A stretch of 64,000 nt of DNA from Brucella cytisi (GTDB taxonomy: Bacteria; Pseudomonadota; Alphaproteobacteria; Rhizobiales; Rhizobiaceae), in the NCBI GenBank assembly GCA_012103075.1, contig JAAVLQ010000002.1, positions 1,662,001-1,726,000 of the forward strand. The letters run 5' to 3'. Every line of letters begins with the position of its first letter. Position 1 is the first letter of the stretch. Shown here piece after piece: positions 21,317-32,241 of this stretch. The notes below the pieces were generated by a model. That model made no database searches. It was not told where the DNA came from and worked only from the letters and a program-made list of their open reading frames with translations. Position numbers and translations under genes: made by a program.

Positions 21317-21795
21317 TCACCGATTGTTTTGTTTTTTCAGATAGATAAGCTGAGCTGTCAGTCCTGTGATGAGGATGATCAAAAGACTGCCCTGCGCGCC
21401 CAATAACAACGGGGATTTGAGATCAGTCACAAATGGATGTCCATCTGGTACGCGCCGCAATACCTCGCTTACCGCCGGCACCATTAGCAGGAAGGCAGTC
21501 AAGCTTAGAAAGACTGTTTCCAAATAGCGGGTCGCACGACCGAAGATTGAACTGTAACCGATTGAATAACCGGCAATCAGCAGAACCATCGTCGCAGCAC
21601 CGATAACATAGCTGACCTGCTGGCGTGCAACGAGAAATGTTGTGCCAGCACCTATGAGCATCGAGACAAAATAAAGGCCTCCGGATTTTGACCGGGGCAA
21701 AATTCGCCCGTAGCGGACGAACATGTAGATGGCGGGGGAATGGCAGGCAAACTGCCGATCGTGTGCACCCAGCCTAGCGGGGAAATTCCAAACAT
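21317..21795 (-). CDS. Small four-helix membrane protein under TetR control
   Basis: About 159 residues with four hydrophobic segments (SMLIGAGTTFLVA, VIGAATMVLLIAGYSIGY, LSLTAFLLMVPAVSEVL, SLLIILITGLTAQLIYL). I do not recognise the family. The start is placed at the ATG at 21795, which gives MFGISPLGWVHTIGSLPAIP and joins the main frame if one C is added to the five-C run near 21737. A weaker start inside (21724) would lose the first helix. An operator-like repeat 26 bases upstream is nearly identical to the one before the adjacent tetR-type gene, so this protein is probably its regulated target. Confidence 0.6.
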
Positions 21796-21820
21796 AACCA
21801 AAGCTCCTGTAAAGATAACA

Positions 21821-21838
21821 ACCTACTAGTAGATAGGT
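21821..21838. promoter_or_regulatory. TetR-type operator copy 1
   Basis: ACCTAC-N6-ATAGGT, 26 bases upstream of the membrane-protein start. It matches copy 2 (22757-22774) in five of six bases of the right arm and six of six in the left. Confidence 0.65.
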
Positions 21839-22165
21839 TTTAGAATAAAACCTTGTTCATTGATCAGGACGGTCGATTAACCATTCAAAACATACTGATA
21901 GCATCCATCCACATTCTCCACAGTCATCCTTCCCAAAATTCCCTCGCCATTTCCACAAATGGCCGACGAGAAGCACCGTCGTGACAGCGACATTCCAGAA
22001 ACAGGCACACAACATTTCGATATTCATTCCGGGCATTGCCTGCGCCCGGCATGTTTCGAAATATCAATGCGATGATGGCTGCAGGCTGGATAACGGGGTC
22101 GCCGCATTCGCCTCCCCTGCCAATTGATAGCCTGACTACAGAGCATGATCAGGCTTTGATCGAAA
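21839..22165. other. Non-coding stretch between membrane gene and TetR gene
   Basis: About 330 bases with no convincing open frame, RNA gene or repeat. It follows the operator of the leftward gene and should carry its promoter. The rest looks like decayed sequence. Confidence 0.35.
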
Positions 22166-22749
22166 TCACTGTGCCGCAGCCAGTCTGCGAAGCATTGGTT
22201 CAACTATAAGCGAAAACATCTTCGGATCGCTGTGGGCTCTCGCTGACAACATCCCTCCGTGAACGGTAGCAGCAAAAGCTTCTGCCTCGATGTCAGGGGG
22301 TCGATCAAGCGAATGCGGCCCTGTCTTGCCCCGCGTGTGAGGACTGATGTCAACCATCTCGATAACGATCTGAAATAGTTTTGAATCTCAGAAGCAAGTT
22401 CCTGTGGCAATACAGGAATTTCGCTTGCCAGAAGCGCCCCTACACAGAATGGCGCACTCCCGTCTGTGATACACGCACTCCAGTATTGAGTATAAGCCTG
22501 CAGTTGCTCCAGCGGATCATCGACTTTGCTCTCGAGATTGGCAAAACCTGCTTCTGTATCTTCACGATGCCGCACGATTAGTGCCTTTACCAGATCGACC
22601 TTGCTCGGGAAGTGATGATGGATACTGGCCTTACGAATGCCTACGACGCTGGCGATATCCGCGTAGCTGAATCCATTATACCCACCCGACATGATCAAGG
22701 TTTTGGCGCATGCGAGAATATCATCGGAAGTGGTGGACAAATTGCTCAT
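22166..22749 (-). CDS. TetR/AcrR-family regulator
   Basis: About 194 residues. N-terminal helix-turn-helix: DDILACAKTLIMSGGYNGFS, then YADIASVVGIRKASIHHHFP and SKVDLVKALIVRHRE, a textbook TetR pattern. The ligand domain follows (YTQYWSACITDGSAPFCVGA). A frameshift near 22310 separates it from the last 50 residues (DIEAEAFAATVHGGMLSARA, ending PMLRRLAAAQ). The gene is preceded 8 bases upstream by a perfect operator-like repeat and so probably represses itself, together with the small membrane protein. The inducer is unknown. Confidence 0.82.
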
Positions 22750-22756
22750 ACTCAGT

Positions 22757-22774
22757 ACCTACCTTCCAGTAGGT
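22757..22774. promoter_or_regulatory. TetR-type operator copy 2 (perfect)
   Basis: ACCTAC-N6-GTAGGT, a perfect 6-bp inverted repeat with a 6-base spacer. It ends 8 bases before the tetR-type start codon and would block translation or transcription initiation of that gene. Confidence 0.72.
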
Positions 22775-22976
22775 TGAATGTCAAGATAGATCAAAGTGAA
22801 GAGATTTGTCACACGGTCGAATTTTACCTCATGCAGAACCCGATCCCGTCGACACAGTTCATATGTTGCAACAGTCCGGGGCAAACGGCACGAAATGGAT
22901 CGACTCTGGACTTCGCAAACAGGTTAGTGCCGGAAGTCTTGACCGCGGTCGAGTTTCTGGCTCTGACGTATCGCTG

Positions 22977-25900
22977 CTATTTCCCGGGCCCGGCGGTCGA
23001 AACTGTTTGCTGAAGAACCTTCAACGTGTTCTGAAGCCCCTCGAAAACGGAATGTTGTGCGGGAGGCACGCGTTTGACGTTGTCACGGTCGCCGCGCAGG
23101 ATTGCATTGCGCCCGAATCTGAGATCAAGGGCGCGGCTGACGCTTGTGAACTCCCGACGAATATGCGGTTCGAGCGAACCGGCGAGGACATCAAGCCGCG
23201 CGTTCTTCTTTTTTGCATCGCAGTTGTGATGCGACGGAGTTCTTCGCTAGCCTCTTCTGACAATCCCGGAATGGCGGTCTCCATCTGCTGACGCTCTGCG
23301 GCGATTGCTGTTGTTGCAGCCTTCAGGGCTGAGGCCCAGCCCGATCCCAGCGAGCGGACACTTGCCTGCACATCCGGCACGGCTTCCAGTGCTGTCTTTC
23401 GCTCGCGGCCAACGGCCAGAAGCCTGTCCCTCAGCCGACCGGAGCCGCGCAGGGCTCCATAGGCCGCAGGATCATTGGCAATGGCTGCCGCAATCCGACC
23501 ACCGGCAATGCCTTTCCGGATCAGTGCCTCGATCGTATCGACGGCACTGGCGGGTTCACGCCAGAGATGAGAGGCCGTTTTGGCAAGTGCTGTTCGGTTA
23601 TGGCGGTAGTGGGCTGCCGCGGATGCCCTCGCGCGCGCCTCAACCTCAACCGGGGTTGTAAACTCTGTCACGGCGGCAAGCAGCGGCGGTATGGAGCGGG
23701 CTTCCCGGCCCTGCCCGATATTGTCAGTCGGCCGGGTCCGGGGCGAACTCCGGGTATTTCGATCCACGGACATCCGGGCTGTCGGATTCTGCATGGGGAA
23801 TCTTTCGGATTGCCTCTCATGATAAAAAAACCTTGCGTTCCCGATCGATTGCCAAACCGAGCGCCGCACCTGCCCTCTCCCGGAGATTTGCCACCTGCTG
23901 GCGCTTTTGTGCCAGCCACGCCATCTGGCGTCTTGCCCTCGCCCCTGTTTCGGCCATCACTTCGGCAAGTGTGTCGATACCACGCCTGCGGGCAAAGTCC
24001 CGCACATGTGCCCGTAGCCAGCCTCGCCAGCAAAATCCAGCGTCGTGGTTTTGGCGCCCGAACGCCCGAGGCGTTTGGCCAGTTGCCGGAACAATTCCGG
24101 TGTGTGGCTTTCCCCTTCAATGCTTTTGCGGCGGACATCTGTGGCTTCATGCAGCCCGGCCGTCCAGACATTGCGTTCAACCGTGCGTTCCTTAAAGTGC
24201 CTTTCACCGCCTTGCGCATCAGGGACTGCAATTTTTACCTTCACGGTCTCGACGCCATCCTTGCGAAGCGTGACCGTATCCCCTTTTGAAGCTCCCGCCG
24301 CCGACAGGGCTGCCGGCAGACTGACACCCCGGAGGCGATGGACCCTCCCGCCCTCAACCTTCACATCGGCATAGGGCGTATCATTCGTATCCTCATCCCC
24401 GCGCCGGAATTTTGTCACCCCGGTTTCGACCAGTTCACCGTTGATCCCCTTCGCGTAATCAATACGGGATCTGTCCTCGCGTTCGGGCCTGAAGTCCTCG
24501 CGCGCAGCATAAAGATCAGCCCTGTGACGATGACGGGTCATGGACACATAGGTCAGGTGCCTGTCCATCATGCCGCTGGCAAGCACAAAGGGTCCGGTCG
24601 ACAGTCGCGCCCTGCGACTTGTGGATGGTCACGGCATAACCGTGATCGATGTTGCGGTAACTGTCCTCGCTCAGAACAATCTCGTTGCCGCTGTCGAGCC
24701 GGACAGAAAGAAGCGGCGCGAGGAACGCGTTGCCGGTGGAGACCACCGTGCCGAACATGCCGTTCCTGACATATTGCGGACGGTTTCCCCTTGCCCGCGG
24801 TTCGAGGAAACTGGCGTTCTCGAGAAAGATAATCCGGTCGCCTGCAGCAAACTCCCGCATGCCCCGCTCCGTCCGGAAGCGGCGCGCGCCATCGAGCGCT
24901 CCCTCTTCCCTCATCACCTTGCGCAAGGCTTCATTCAGCCTGTGGACATCCCTGTTGGTGTGCGCCAGCACCAGCAATGCATCACCCGGCAACTGGCCAC
25001 CACCGTTTGGTGCTGCGATCCCCGTCCCGGGTTGCACGCCTCGTCCCGTCTGTGATGGCGTGATCAATTTCCGCCGCGCATCCGTCCAGTCCCTGACCAG
25101 ACGCCCGATCAGTGCATCCCGGGTTTCCGCCTCGACCAGATGCCCGCGTCTGGCGTAGATCTCCAGTCCGCCGCGGTGTCACCGCGAGCAAAGAGTTTTG
25201 AGGCATCGCGTGCCCATTCATCCTGTTGCCGGCGCACACCGGCAAGTTCGGCGGAACCGATCCGTTCCGCTATTGCCCGGAAAGCCGCACCAGCCCCGAT
25301 TGGCTGAAGCTGCATGGCATCGCCGACCAGAACAACCTTTGCGCCAGCCTTTTCTGCAGCATCCAGCATACGTGCCATTTGCATTGAGGAGACCATGCCT
25401 GCCTCGTCGATGACGAGGATGTCACCGCGCATCAGCTGGTCGCGCCCGTTATTCCGGGCATGCTCCCGGCGGCAAGCGTTCGCGATCTGATAGCGGAACT
25501 CTCCTCCAGCCCCTCGGCAGCCTTGCCGGAAAGTGCCGCGCCCAGAACACGATGATGCCCGCTCTCCCGGGCAAGGCGTGCAGCTGCAAGCAATGTCGAC
25601 TTGCCCGTACCGGCAAGACCGACGACAGCAGCAATACCACTTTCGTCCGTCACATGCCGAACGGCTTCAATCTGCTCAAGATCCAGCCTGAACGGCTTCA
25701 GCGGATTGTCCCCCTCGACGAAACGCACTGCACCCGAGCGTCCTGCATCCGAAATCCCGAAACCCTTCCGCCTCGACAGGATATCGGCTGAACGCATCAT
25801 GTCATATTCGGTGCGCAGGATCTTTCGGGTGGTGAAGATTGCCGGTTCCGTTGCCTCGCCAGTCACCCGGCCATTCATCGGGCCGGCCTGCTGCGGTTTC

Positions 25901-26867
25901 AGGAGCACCAGATCAGGAGAGGCCATCAGTCGTGCACGGATATTGGCAAAGTCCACCGGATCATCGACATAGCGGTGGATGACCCTTGCGATATCCTTCT
26001 CGTCAAAGGTGGAGCGCTCATTGCCAAGCTGCCTGAGGAGAGGCCCCGGATCGGCAAGCAGCCGGGCGGTCATTTTGCGCCGGCGTGCCAGATCGGCGGG
26101 TGCAAAATACATCTCGACGCCCTTGCGCATCATCGCCGACTTTCCGGGTCCCAGATGCCTCTGGGCAATCCCCTCAAGTCCCTGTTCGGCATGGGAACGA
26201 CCGTCAAGGCGGATGTCACGGCCAGCGAGCGCCAGATACCGGCTGGCTGTTTGCGCCCGTGCAATCTTCCACGCCTTCATCGTCTCCCTGTTACCCGCCC
26301 AGACTGTGTAGACGATCCTGCCCTTCGGCTGGCCCCTGCTGCCACACGCAGTGGCTTTCCGTCATCGCCGGGGACAGGCATGACCTTGAGGCCGAAGCCT
26401 TGCGCTGTCAGGGGTCTGAGCGTTGTCAGAACATGTACATGCGGATTACCGTCCCTGTCGTGATAGACCCAGTCAGCGATCATGCCCCTTGAGGTCAGGT
26501 TGTCTCTCACGAACTCACGGACCCGGGCAATGTTTTCCTTAAGCGTCAGTTCTTCCGGCAGTGCTATAATCAGTTCACGGGCAAACTGCGCGTTCACACG
26601 CGTCTCAAATGCGTCAACCGCATTCCACAGTGTCTCGCTTGCCGCAGCGACAGTCTTGCCTTCGATTGCTGACCTCAGCCACGCTGGAATATCTTCCGGC
26701 AACGCCAGTTCTTCATGGACCAAATCATCGTCGCCGCCGCGATAGTTGAACGATATTCCGGCCTGTTCGTCTCTCATCCGGGCGCGGTGCCGATACGCAG
26801 CAGCCGAGATGATGTTGCGCCCCGCTCCCCGGCTGATCATCTGCGCTCGCACGAACATGATTGCCAC
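22977..26867 (-). CDS. traA: Conjugative relaxase-helicase TraA with C-terminal BID-like domain
   Basis: Ti-type relaxase that should nick at oriT, stay bound to the strand and unwind DNA; about 1297 residues when repaired. MobA/MobL relaxase domain at the N-terminus with the SAAAYRHRARM tyrosine region and histidine motif HDRDGNPHVHVLTTLRPL. Helicase Walker A GLAGTGKSTLLAAARLA, Walker B ILVIDEAGMVSS and GDAMQLQPIGAG, and a UvrD-like end GYAVTIHKSQGATVDRT...YVSMTRHRH. The final 240 residues resemble a BID type IV secretion signal and end in a basic, mostly helical tail. At least six frameshifts (near 26285, 25440, 25110, 24520, 23990, 23830 and 23220). Read in the corrected frame the tail ends LQQTVSTAGPGK at 22977. 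Divergent from traD-traG. Confidence 0.88.
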
Positions 26868-26905
26868 GTCTTTCCTCCTGACTGTCAGTCAATACGTGTG
26901 AAAGC

Positions 26906-26920
26906 CCCGGCTTAGCCGGG
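26906..26920. repeat. Short GC-rich palindrome upstream of traA
   Basis: CCCGGCT-T-AGCCGGG, perfect 7-bp arms, 39 bases before the traA start. Candidate oriT hairpin, or a relaxase or regulator binding site. Confidence 0.4.
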
Positions 26921-27093
26921 CAGCAGACTTGCCACTTCTCCACCCTCTTTCAAGAGTTGCTCCGTCGCATTTGGGGGCTTGAATATGAACACATTTTTAA
27001 CTATCTTTTTAAGTCAGTCAAATTCACGATTTCTACCGTGTCGAGCAACGAGGACCACAAGATGCGCGTTGATTTTCTGAGCAAAATATCCAG

Positions 27094-27117
27094 ATGCGAC
27101 ATTGAAGAATGTCGCAT
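27094..27117. repeat. 10-bp inverted repeat in the oriT region
   Basis: ATGCGACATT and AATGTCGCAT separated by GAAG, perfect over 10 bp. No T-run follows on either strand, so a terminator is unlikely. An oriT hairpin or an operator fits better. Confidence 0.5.
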
Positions 27118-27294
27118 GAACATAAAATTTATGAACACTATAATCAGCTCACCGTTTGAAACGGCCCGCACGACGGCTGGCGGGTGAACCCGTTGTCCAG
27201 ACGGAAAGGATGTTTGAACGAACGACACGTCTTCTTGCAAGACCCACAAGAGCAACGCCTTACAGCAAGGCTTTTTATCCTCTGAAGAGCCAGA

Positions 27295-27561
27295 ATGGCG
27301 ACACTGGAGCAACGGCGTATGTCCAGAAAGACAATTGATCGGACGACAGAAGCGCGGAGCAAACGCCTGCTGGGGGCAATTGTCGTGCGGGCCGGCTTGT
27401 CGAGGGTCGACCGGGCATTCCTGTTAGGAGGACTGCTGGAACTGGCCAAACTTTCGCCCGGAACACCCGAATACCGCCGTTTGCGCAAGATTGGCGAAAT
27501 TGCCTTCAGGTCTGAAGTGTCAGGAGAAATTCCGGGCTCAAACCGGGGAGACCGCATTTGA
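27295..27561 (+). CDS. traD: Conjugal transfer protein TraD (Ti type)
   Basis: Small basic protein of 88 residues. The centre KRLLGAIVVRAGLSRVDRAF followed by LLGGLLELAKL is the TraD signature in traCDG operons of rhizobial plasmids. It precedes traG with a four-base overlap (27558-27561). It has been regarded as an accessory of DNA processing; its exact role is not settled. The frame is intact. Confidence 0.72.
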   Translation: MATLEQRRMSRKTIDRTTEARSKRLLGAIVVRAGLSRVDRAFLLGGLLELAKLSPGTPEYRRLRKIGEIAFRSEVSGEIPGSNRGDRI

Positions 27562-29470
27562 TGGTTAGAGCAATACCGCTCCCGGGTCTGCTTTTCGCCC
27601 TAGTGCCAGTCGTTCTTTCTGGCTTTACCTTTTATGTCACGCATTGGTTTTGGACCGAACTGGCCGCAGGCTTGTCAGGAAAGCTCCAGTACTGGTTTAT
27701 GCGTGCTGCGCCTGCACCAGTGCTTCTATCGGGGCCGCTTGGGGCACTGCTGACGGTTTGCTTGCTACCGCTGCACCGGCGCCGACCGGTCGCCATGGTC
27801 AGCCTGTTTTGCTTTCTGCTTATTGTGGGTTTCTACACGCTGCGCGATATCACCCGCATCTCCCCTTTCGTAGAAAGCGGATTCCTGCAATGGGATCAGG
27901 CTCTATCATTCCTCGATATGGTTACCCCGGTTAGCGTCGCAATTGGCTTTGTTGTTTTAGCGGTATCCGTGCGCATCTCAAGCGTTGTGCCCGAAACGGT
28001 GAAGCGCGCCCGTCGCGGGAATCTTTGGAGATGCAGACTGGTTACCGATGTCGGCGGCGGCACGGCTCTTTCCTGCAGACGGCGAAATCGTTGTTGGCGA
28101 GCGCTATCGTGTCGACAAGGAACTCATCCATGAACTGCCTTTCGATCCAGTCGATCCGTCCACCGGGGCGCGGCGGAAAAGCTCCACTCCTGACTTATAA
28201 TCAGAATTTCGATTCAACCCATATGCTGTTTTTGCGGGATCAGGTGGGTTTAAAACGACCAGTAATGTCGTGCCCACAGCCCTTGTCTATAGTGGTCCGA
28301 TCGTTTGCCCGGATCCGTCATCCGAGGTTGCATCGATGGTAATCGAGCATCGCCGCAAAAGGCTCGGGCGAGACGTCGTGGTGCTCGACCCCGCCAACCC
28401 GGTTAACGGTTTCAATGTACTTGACGGGATCGAAACGTCGATCAAAAAAGAAGACATCGTCAGCATCGCACATATGCTGCTGTCGGAAAGCGCTCGCCTT
28501 GAAAGTTCAACGGGGTCTCTTTTTCCAGAGTCAGGCACACAATTTGCTAACAGGACTGTTGGCGCATGTAATGCTATCGCCAGAATTTTCCGGGCGGCGC
28601 AATCTGCACAGCCTGCGTCAAATCGTTTCTGAACCGGAAACGTCGGTTCTTGCCATGCTGCGTGACGTTCAGGAAAATTCCGTATCGACATTTATTCGCG
28701 AGACGCTTGGCGTTTTCGTCAACATGACAGAGCAAACATTTTCAGGCGTTTACTCTACGGCATCGAAGGACACCCAGTGGCTATCCCTCGCAAATTACGC
28801 ATCCCTTGTCTGTGGAGACAGCTTTAAACCAGCACAAATAGCCCAAGGCGAAAAAGACGTATTTCTCAATATCCCTGCATCAATCCTTCGCTCCTACCCG
28901 GCAATCGGGCGAGTAATTATTGGCTCGTTAATCAATGCAATGATCGAGGCGGATGGCGCATTCCGGCGACGGGTTTTGTTCATGCTCGATGAGGTCGATC
29001 TGCTTGGCTATATGCGCATACTGGAAGAGGCACGTGATCGCGGGCGCAAATACGGAATCAGCTTGATGCTGATGTACCAGTCTGTTGGCCAGCTGGAACG
29101 CCATTTTGGCAAAGATGGTGCAGTTTCATGGATCGATGGATGCGCATTCGCGAGCTACGCTGCAATCAAGGCGCTCGATACCGCGCGTAATGTGTCAGCG
29201 CAATGCGGGGAGATGACGGTAGAAGTGAAGAACAGTTCACGCAACACAGGATGGGATAAGAGCCATCTTTCCCGAAAATCTGAAAGCATCAATTTCCAGC
29301 GTCGACCGCTTATAATGCCGCATGAGGTTACCCAGTCGATGCGCAAGGATGAACAGATCATTATTGTACAGGGACACCGCCCCATCCGTTGCGGTCGCGC
29401 CATTTATTTTCGACGCAAGGAAATGGACAGAGCCACCGCAGTCAACCGGTTCGTTAAGTCCAGAAAATGA
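27558..29470 (+). CDS. traG: Type IV coupling protein TraG (VirD4 family)
   Basis: Inner-membrane ATPase that brings the relaxase-DNA complex to the VirB channel; about 638 residues. N-terminal membrane segments (LLFALVPVVLSGFTFYV, GPLGALLTVCLLPL, VSLFCFLLIVGFY, VAIGFVVLAVSVRI). Then LLTYNQNFDSTHMLFFAGSG, the Walker A GSGGFKTTSNVVPTALVYSG in corrected frame, Walker B VLFMLDEVDLLGYM, and the typical ARDRGRKYGISLMLMYQSVGQL. Frameshifts near 28015, 28165, 28235 and 28540-28600. It is far from virB (51-61 kb) but should serve that channel, since no other coupling protein is visible. Confidence 0.86.
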
Positions 29471-29859
29471 TAATTCAAAAAGTATTCGCGAAGCTGCCGT
29501 TAGCCCCCGCTTTTACCGTCTATGTAAAAGACGCTTTCGCCGCAAAGCAGTGCGTCAAAGCCTTTCCGATAGAACAAGGGGACGTCGGCTTTGTGAATTC
29601 AAGACCGGTTGATTTGAAGGGATGGGGCGCCGTCTCCAGCAGAAAAGAAGAAGGGGCACGAACCCGGGTGGAATTCGCGTCTAACGTAATTGCGGAGGTT
29701 TCACGCTTCAACGCAAGCATGTATCTGACCTCAGCCAGACCTGAAACCGCCACCGCACACTTTCGAGCATCAAACCCGGCGAGCCTGATGATCATGGTGG
29801 TTCGGTCGACCCACTCGCCGCTGCTGTCGACTTTATCCGGCGAACTACAGAACCGATTT
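29467..29859 (+). CDS. Uncertain reading frame after traG
   Basis: An open frame starts inside the traG stop (ATGA, 29467-29470) with a fair ribosome-coupling arrangement. It reads IIQKVFAKLPLAPAFTVYVK, continues with a charged segment and then SLMIMVVRSTHSPLLS. It runs on over the response regulator on the other strand, which cannot be right for its last part. The minus strand is also open here. I recognise no family on either strand. It could be a genuine last gene of the traDG operon cut by an indel, or no gene at all. Confidence 0.22.
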
Positions 29860-30598
29860 TCAATCGGCGAAGGTAAAGCCCTTCCCGCGAATTGCATGCA
29901 AAGGGAGCACGATCCCGGCTTTTTGGCCCGCCGTCTCAGGCGGCTCACAATGGTATCCGTGAGCATAGTTGAACTCATAAATATCTTCTCCGAGCGCAAC
30001 GACCAGATCATGCCGCTCAACTATTGCGCCGCGCTCAACCAGCAAACGGCTCAAAATCCGTTGTTCGGATGTCGTGAGCCGCAGGCGGTGCCCCCGGCCA
30101 TCGGTAATGACCCAGCCGCTTTCCACCAGTGCCCATTCCGGAGACGGACACGGCGAAACAGTTATGGGTTTCTCCAGACGATTAAAGACCGCCATCACAG
30201 TAGCCGCGAGTTCCCGAACATCCACGGGCTTGACGAGATAGGCATCGGCGCCAGATTCGAGACCATTAATACGATCATCAATAGAACCGCGAGCTGTCAC
30301 CATAATAATTCCGACTGATTGCGATGTTCTCAAATGCGCGCGGCCGCGGACAGCCCGTTTTCCCCTTCAGTCCGACGTCAAGAATAACAATGTCTGACGG
30401 CTTGGCTGCATATGCTCGGTAAAGAGCTGCAGCGGATTCGAACCCATGAGTGTTCAAGCCCAGACTGGCTAAACCAAAGACCATTTCCTCGCGGAAGTCG
30501 TCGTCATCATCGACCACATATACGAGAGGGATACTGGCGGCATCGCCTTTTCCACGTCTCTCGTCGAAATTGGGTCGATTTCGTAAGATATCTGACAT
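29860..30598 (-). CDS. OmpR-type response regulator
   Basis: Two-component regulator of about 246 residues. Receiver: acidic pocket VVDDDDDFREEMVFGL, phosphoacceptor aspartate in VILDVGLKG, conserved threonine in IIMVTARGS and lysine in AYLVKPVDVREL. C-terminal winged helix: LTTSEQRILSRLLVERG and VSRLRRRAKKAG, ending HAIRGKGFTFAD. Frameshifts near 30355 and two compensating ones near 29950 and 29920. The start MSDILRNRP at 30598 is preferred to an ATG 12 bases earlier. No kinase is adjacent; the nearest sensor kinase is at 33438 on the other strand, so pairing is only a guess. Confidence 0.8.
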
Positions 30599-30749
30599 TG
30601 TCAATCTCAAGTATTCATGAGGTTACCGGTATCGGCAACTTTCTGGCATACAGGTCCGCGAGGGCAAGCAGAAAAGCGGCGAAATCTTGCTCGCTGAACG
30701 CGAATTCCTGCCAATCCACCCCTCGTATAGCAATGACGTATTCGGCGCA

Positions 30750-31836
30750 TTATCCAGACGTCTCACTTTTATAGCCCGGCGGTCTCATCCGGCTTGTTCT
30801 TTCAACGCCACTCCCGAATCTCAGCAAATGTGCTCGAAGTTCAGGAACGAGCGGCTCAGACAACCGCTCGCGCCGCGCTTCACCGGGCATCAAGCCGAAA
30901 CGTGCACGGAAACTACGTGAGAAATGGCTAGTGCTCGAAAATCCATGTTCAAATGCGATTTTGGCAATCGATCGCGGAATCATGTCTGTTTGCGTGATCT
31001 CAAGAAAAGCTGCGTCGAGTCGGCGGTCTCTGATCACGCCCGCAATGCCACCGTCTTCCGCAAACGCACGATAGAGATGCGCACGTGAGACATTAAAACG
31101 ACGAATAATCAAGTCGGTGTTAAGTTCTGGATTATTGAGATTCCGGTCAACAAAATCCAGAACCCGCTGACGTAAGGCAATGCTTAGGGGCGAAGTTCTT
31201 CAATCCCGGTTGCGCGCAAACCTTGCAAGGCGGCGGCCAGAATCGTAACCAACGATTCCTGCACCGCGACAATTTCGTCATTCGATAGATGTGCGCTCAG
31301 GCCATTCAACCCCTCGAGGTAAGCAGTGATCAACTGCGTCATCGGAAGATGTGCTTGCAGTACTACACCATGCAGATTTGCATGCCCCGTCGCCTTCGCC
31401 AGAATCCCGCGCGGTATAAGAGTAGACTGGGTGCCACCCGCGGTCACGTCGCTCTGAAGAACTTGTGTTAGATCAAGGATACAGATATCTCCCGATCGTG
31501 CCGTCAGGCTGTTGTTCGCGGCGTCGCCCGGATTTCCCCTCCCTTTACAACCGCAACGAGGAATTGATCCAGACCACTCCATGCTATTATGCGTCGGTCG
31601 CGATTATATCGCTGGGAGTTAAATGTAACGGAAGCCAGAGTAAACCCGGCTATCTCGCGAGATCTTATGGTACCCTCCAGTCGACCACTTTTGCTTCCGT
31701 GAATCGGTGTCGTTTCATAAAAGGGCCGGGACGCCTCCCGCCAGAAATCATTCCTCAGCTGTTCCTCGACGAAATCAGTTGAAACAATAACGTCCTGATC
31801 CGATTTAGCCTCACAGCAATTTTTCTTCATCGACAT
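30750..31836 (-). CDS. AraC-family regulator with AraC-binding-2-like sensor
   Basis: About 362 residues when repaired. The N-terminal part (FYETTPIHGSKSGRLEGTIR, then a beta-rich region ending LQAHLPMTQLITAYL) has the look of the AraC_binding_2 sensor. The C-terminal double helix-turn-helix reads LIIRRFNVSRAHLYRAFAED, then IAKIAFEHGFSSTSHFSRSF and RARFGLMPGEARRERL. A frameshift near 31187 (four C, five needed) and another near 31540 split it into three open pieces. The start MSMKKNC at 31836 or MKK at 31830. The target is unknown; the next gene upstream is a divergent DUF3011 protein. Confidence 0.75.
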
Positions 31837-31861
31837 TTGCCGCCTTGTCCTTCGATCCAAC

Positions 31862-32241
31862 TGCGAGTCGAGGTATTTACCTGCGAGAAGTTATAACACG
31901 CGTTTTGTTCTGCATAATGCCTCGTTCCCAAACTCAATCCGGATCGGCTCCGGCACAGGTCTCGTGCCGATTGTGGGCGCCGATAGCATTTCTGTACTAT
32001 CCCCACGGTTCAAAATGGTCCGAGCAAGAACCAATTCACCATCCTGTTCGTTTAATAGCGTTGGAAACGGTCAACGTCAGCTATATCAGTAATAGCTAAT
32101 ATTGTTTGCATTAATATTAATTTTCATCATTTTACAAAACAGTCTATTGATAGGATATCAGTATATCAATTAGTGTGTTCTTCTAATGGAATGAAAATCC
32201 GGGAGCCTGTTGCTCAGAAATTTCCCCGTATCCGGAGGTTG
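31862..32241. other. A+T-rich intergenic region before the DUF3011 gene
   Basis: About 380 bases without a gene. The right half is very A+T-rich and contains an imperfect palindrome, ATTGATA ... TATCAAT (32146-32170, 11-base spacer), about 75 bases before the DUF3011 start. It may be an operator of the AraC regulator or a promoter element. Confidence 0.4.

Larger units (their letters stand above)
26868..27294. other. Probable oriT region between traA and traD
   Basis: In Ti-type and related plasmids oriT lies between divergent traA and traCDG. These 427 bases hold no convincing gene; traC, expected here, was not recognised. Two inverted repeats stand out: 26906-26920 and 27094-27117. I could not match a known nick sequence by eye, so the nick position is not assigned. 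Confidence 0.5.

Noticed and set aside
30415..30450. TTCGAACC-like stretch resembling a tRNA T-loop
   Set aside because: No acceptor stem or anticodon arm can be folded around it, and it is inside the receiver domain of the response regulator.
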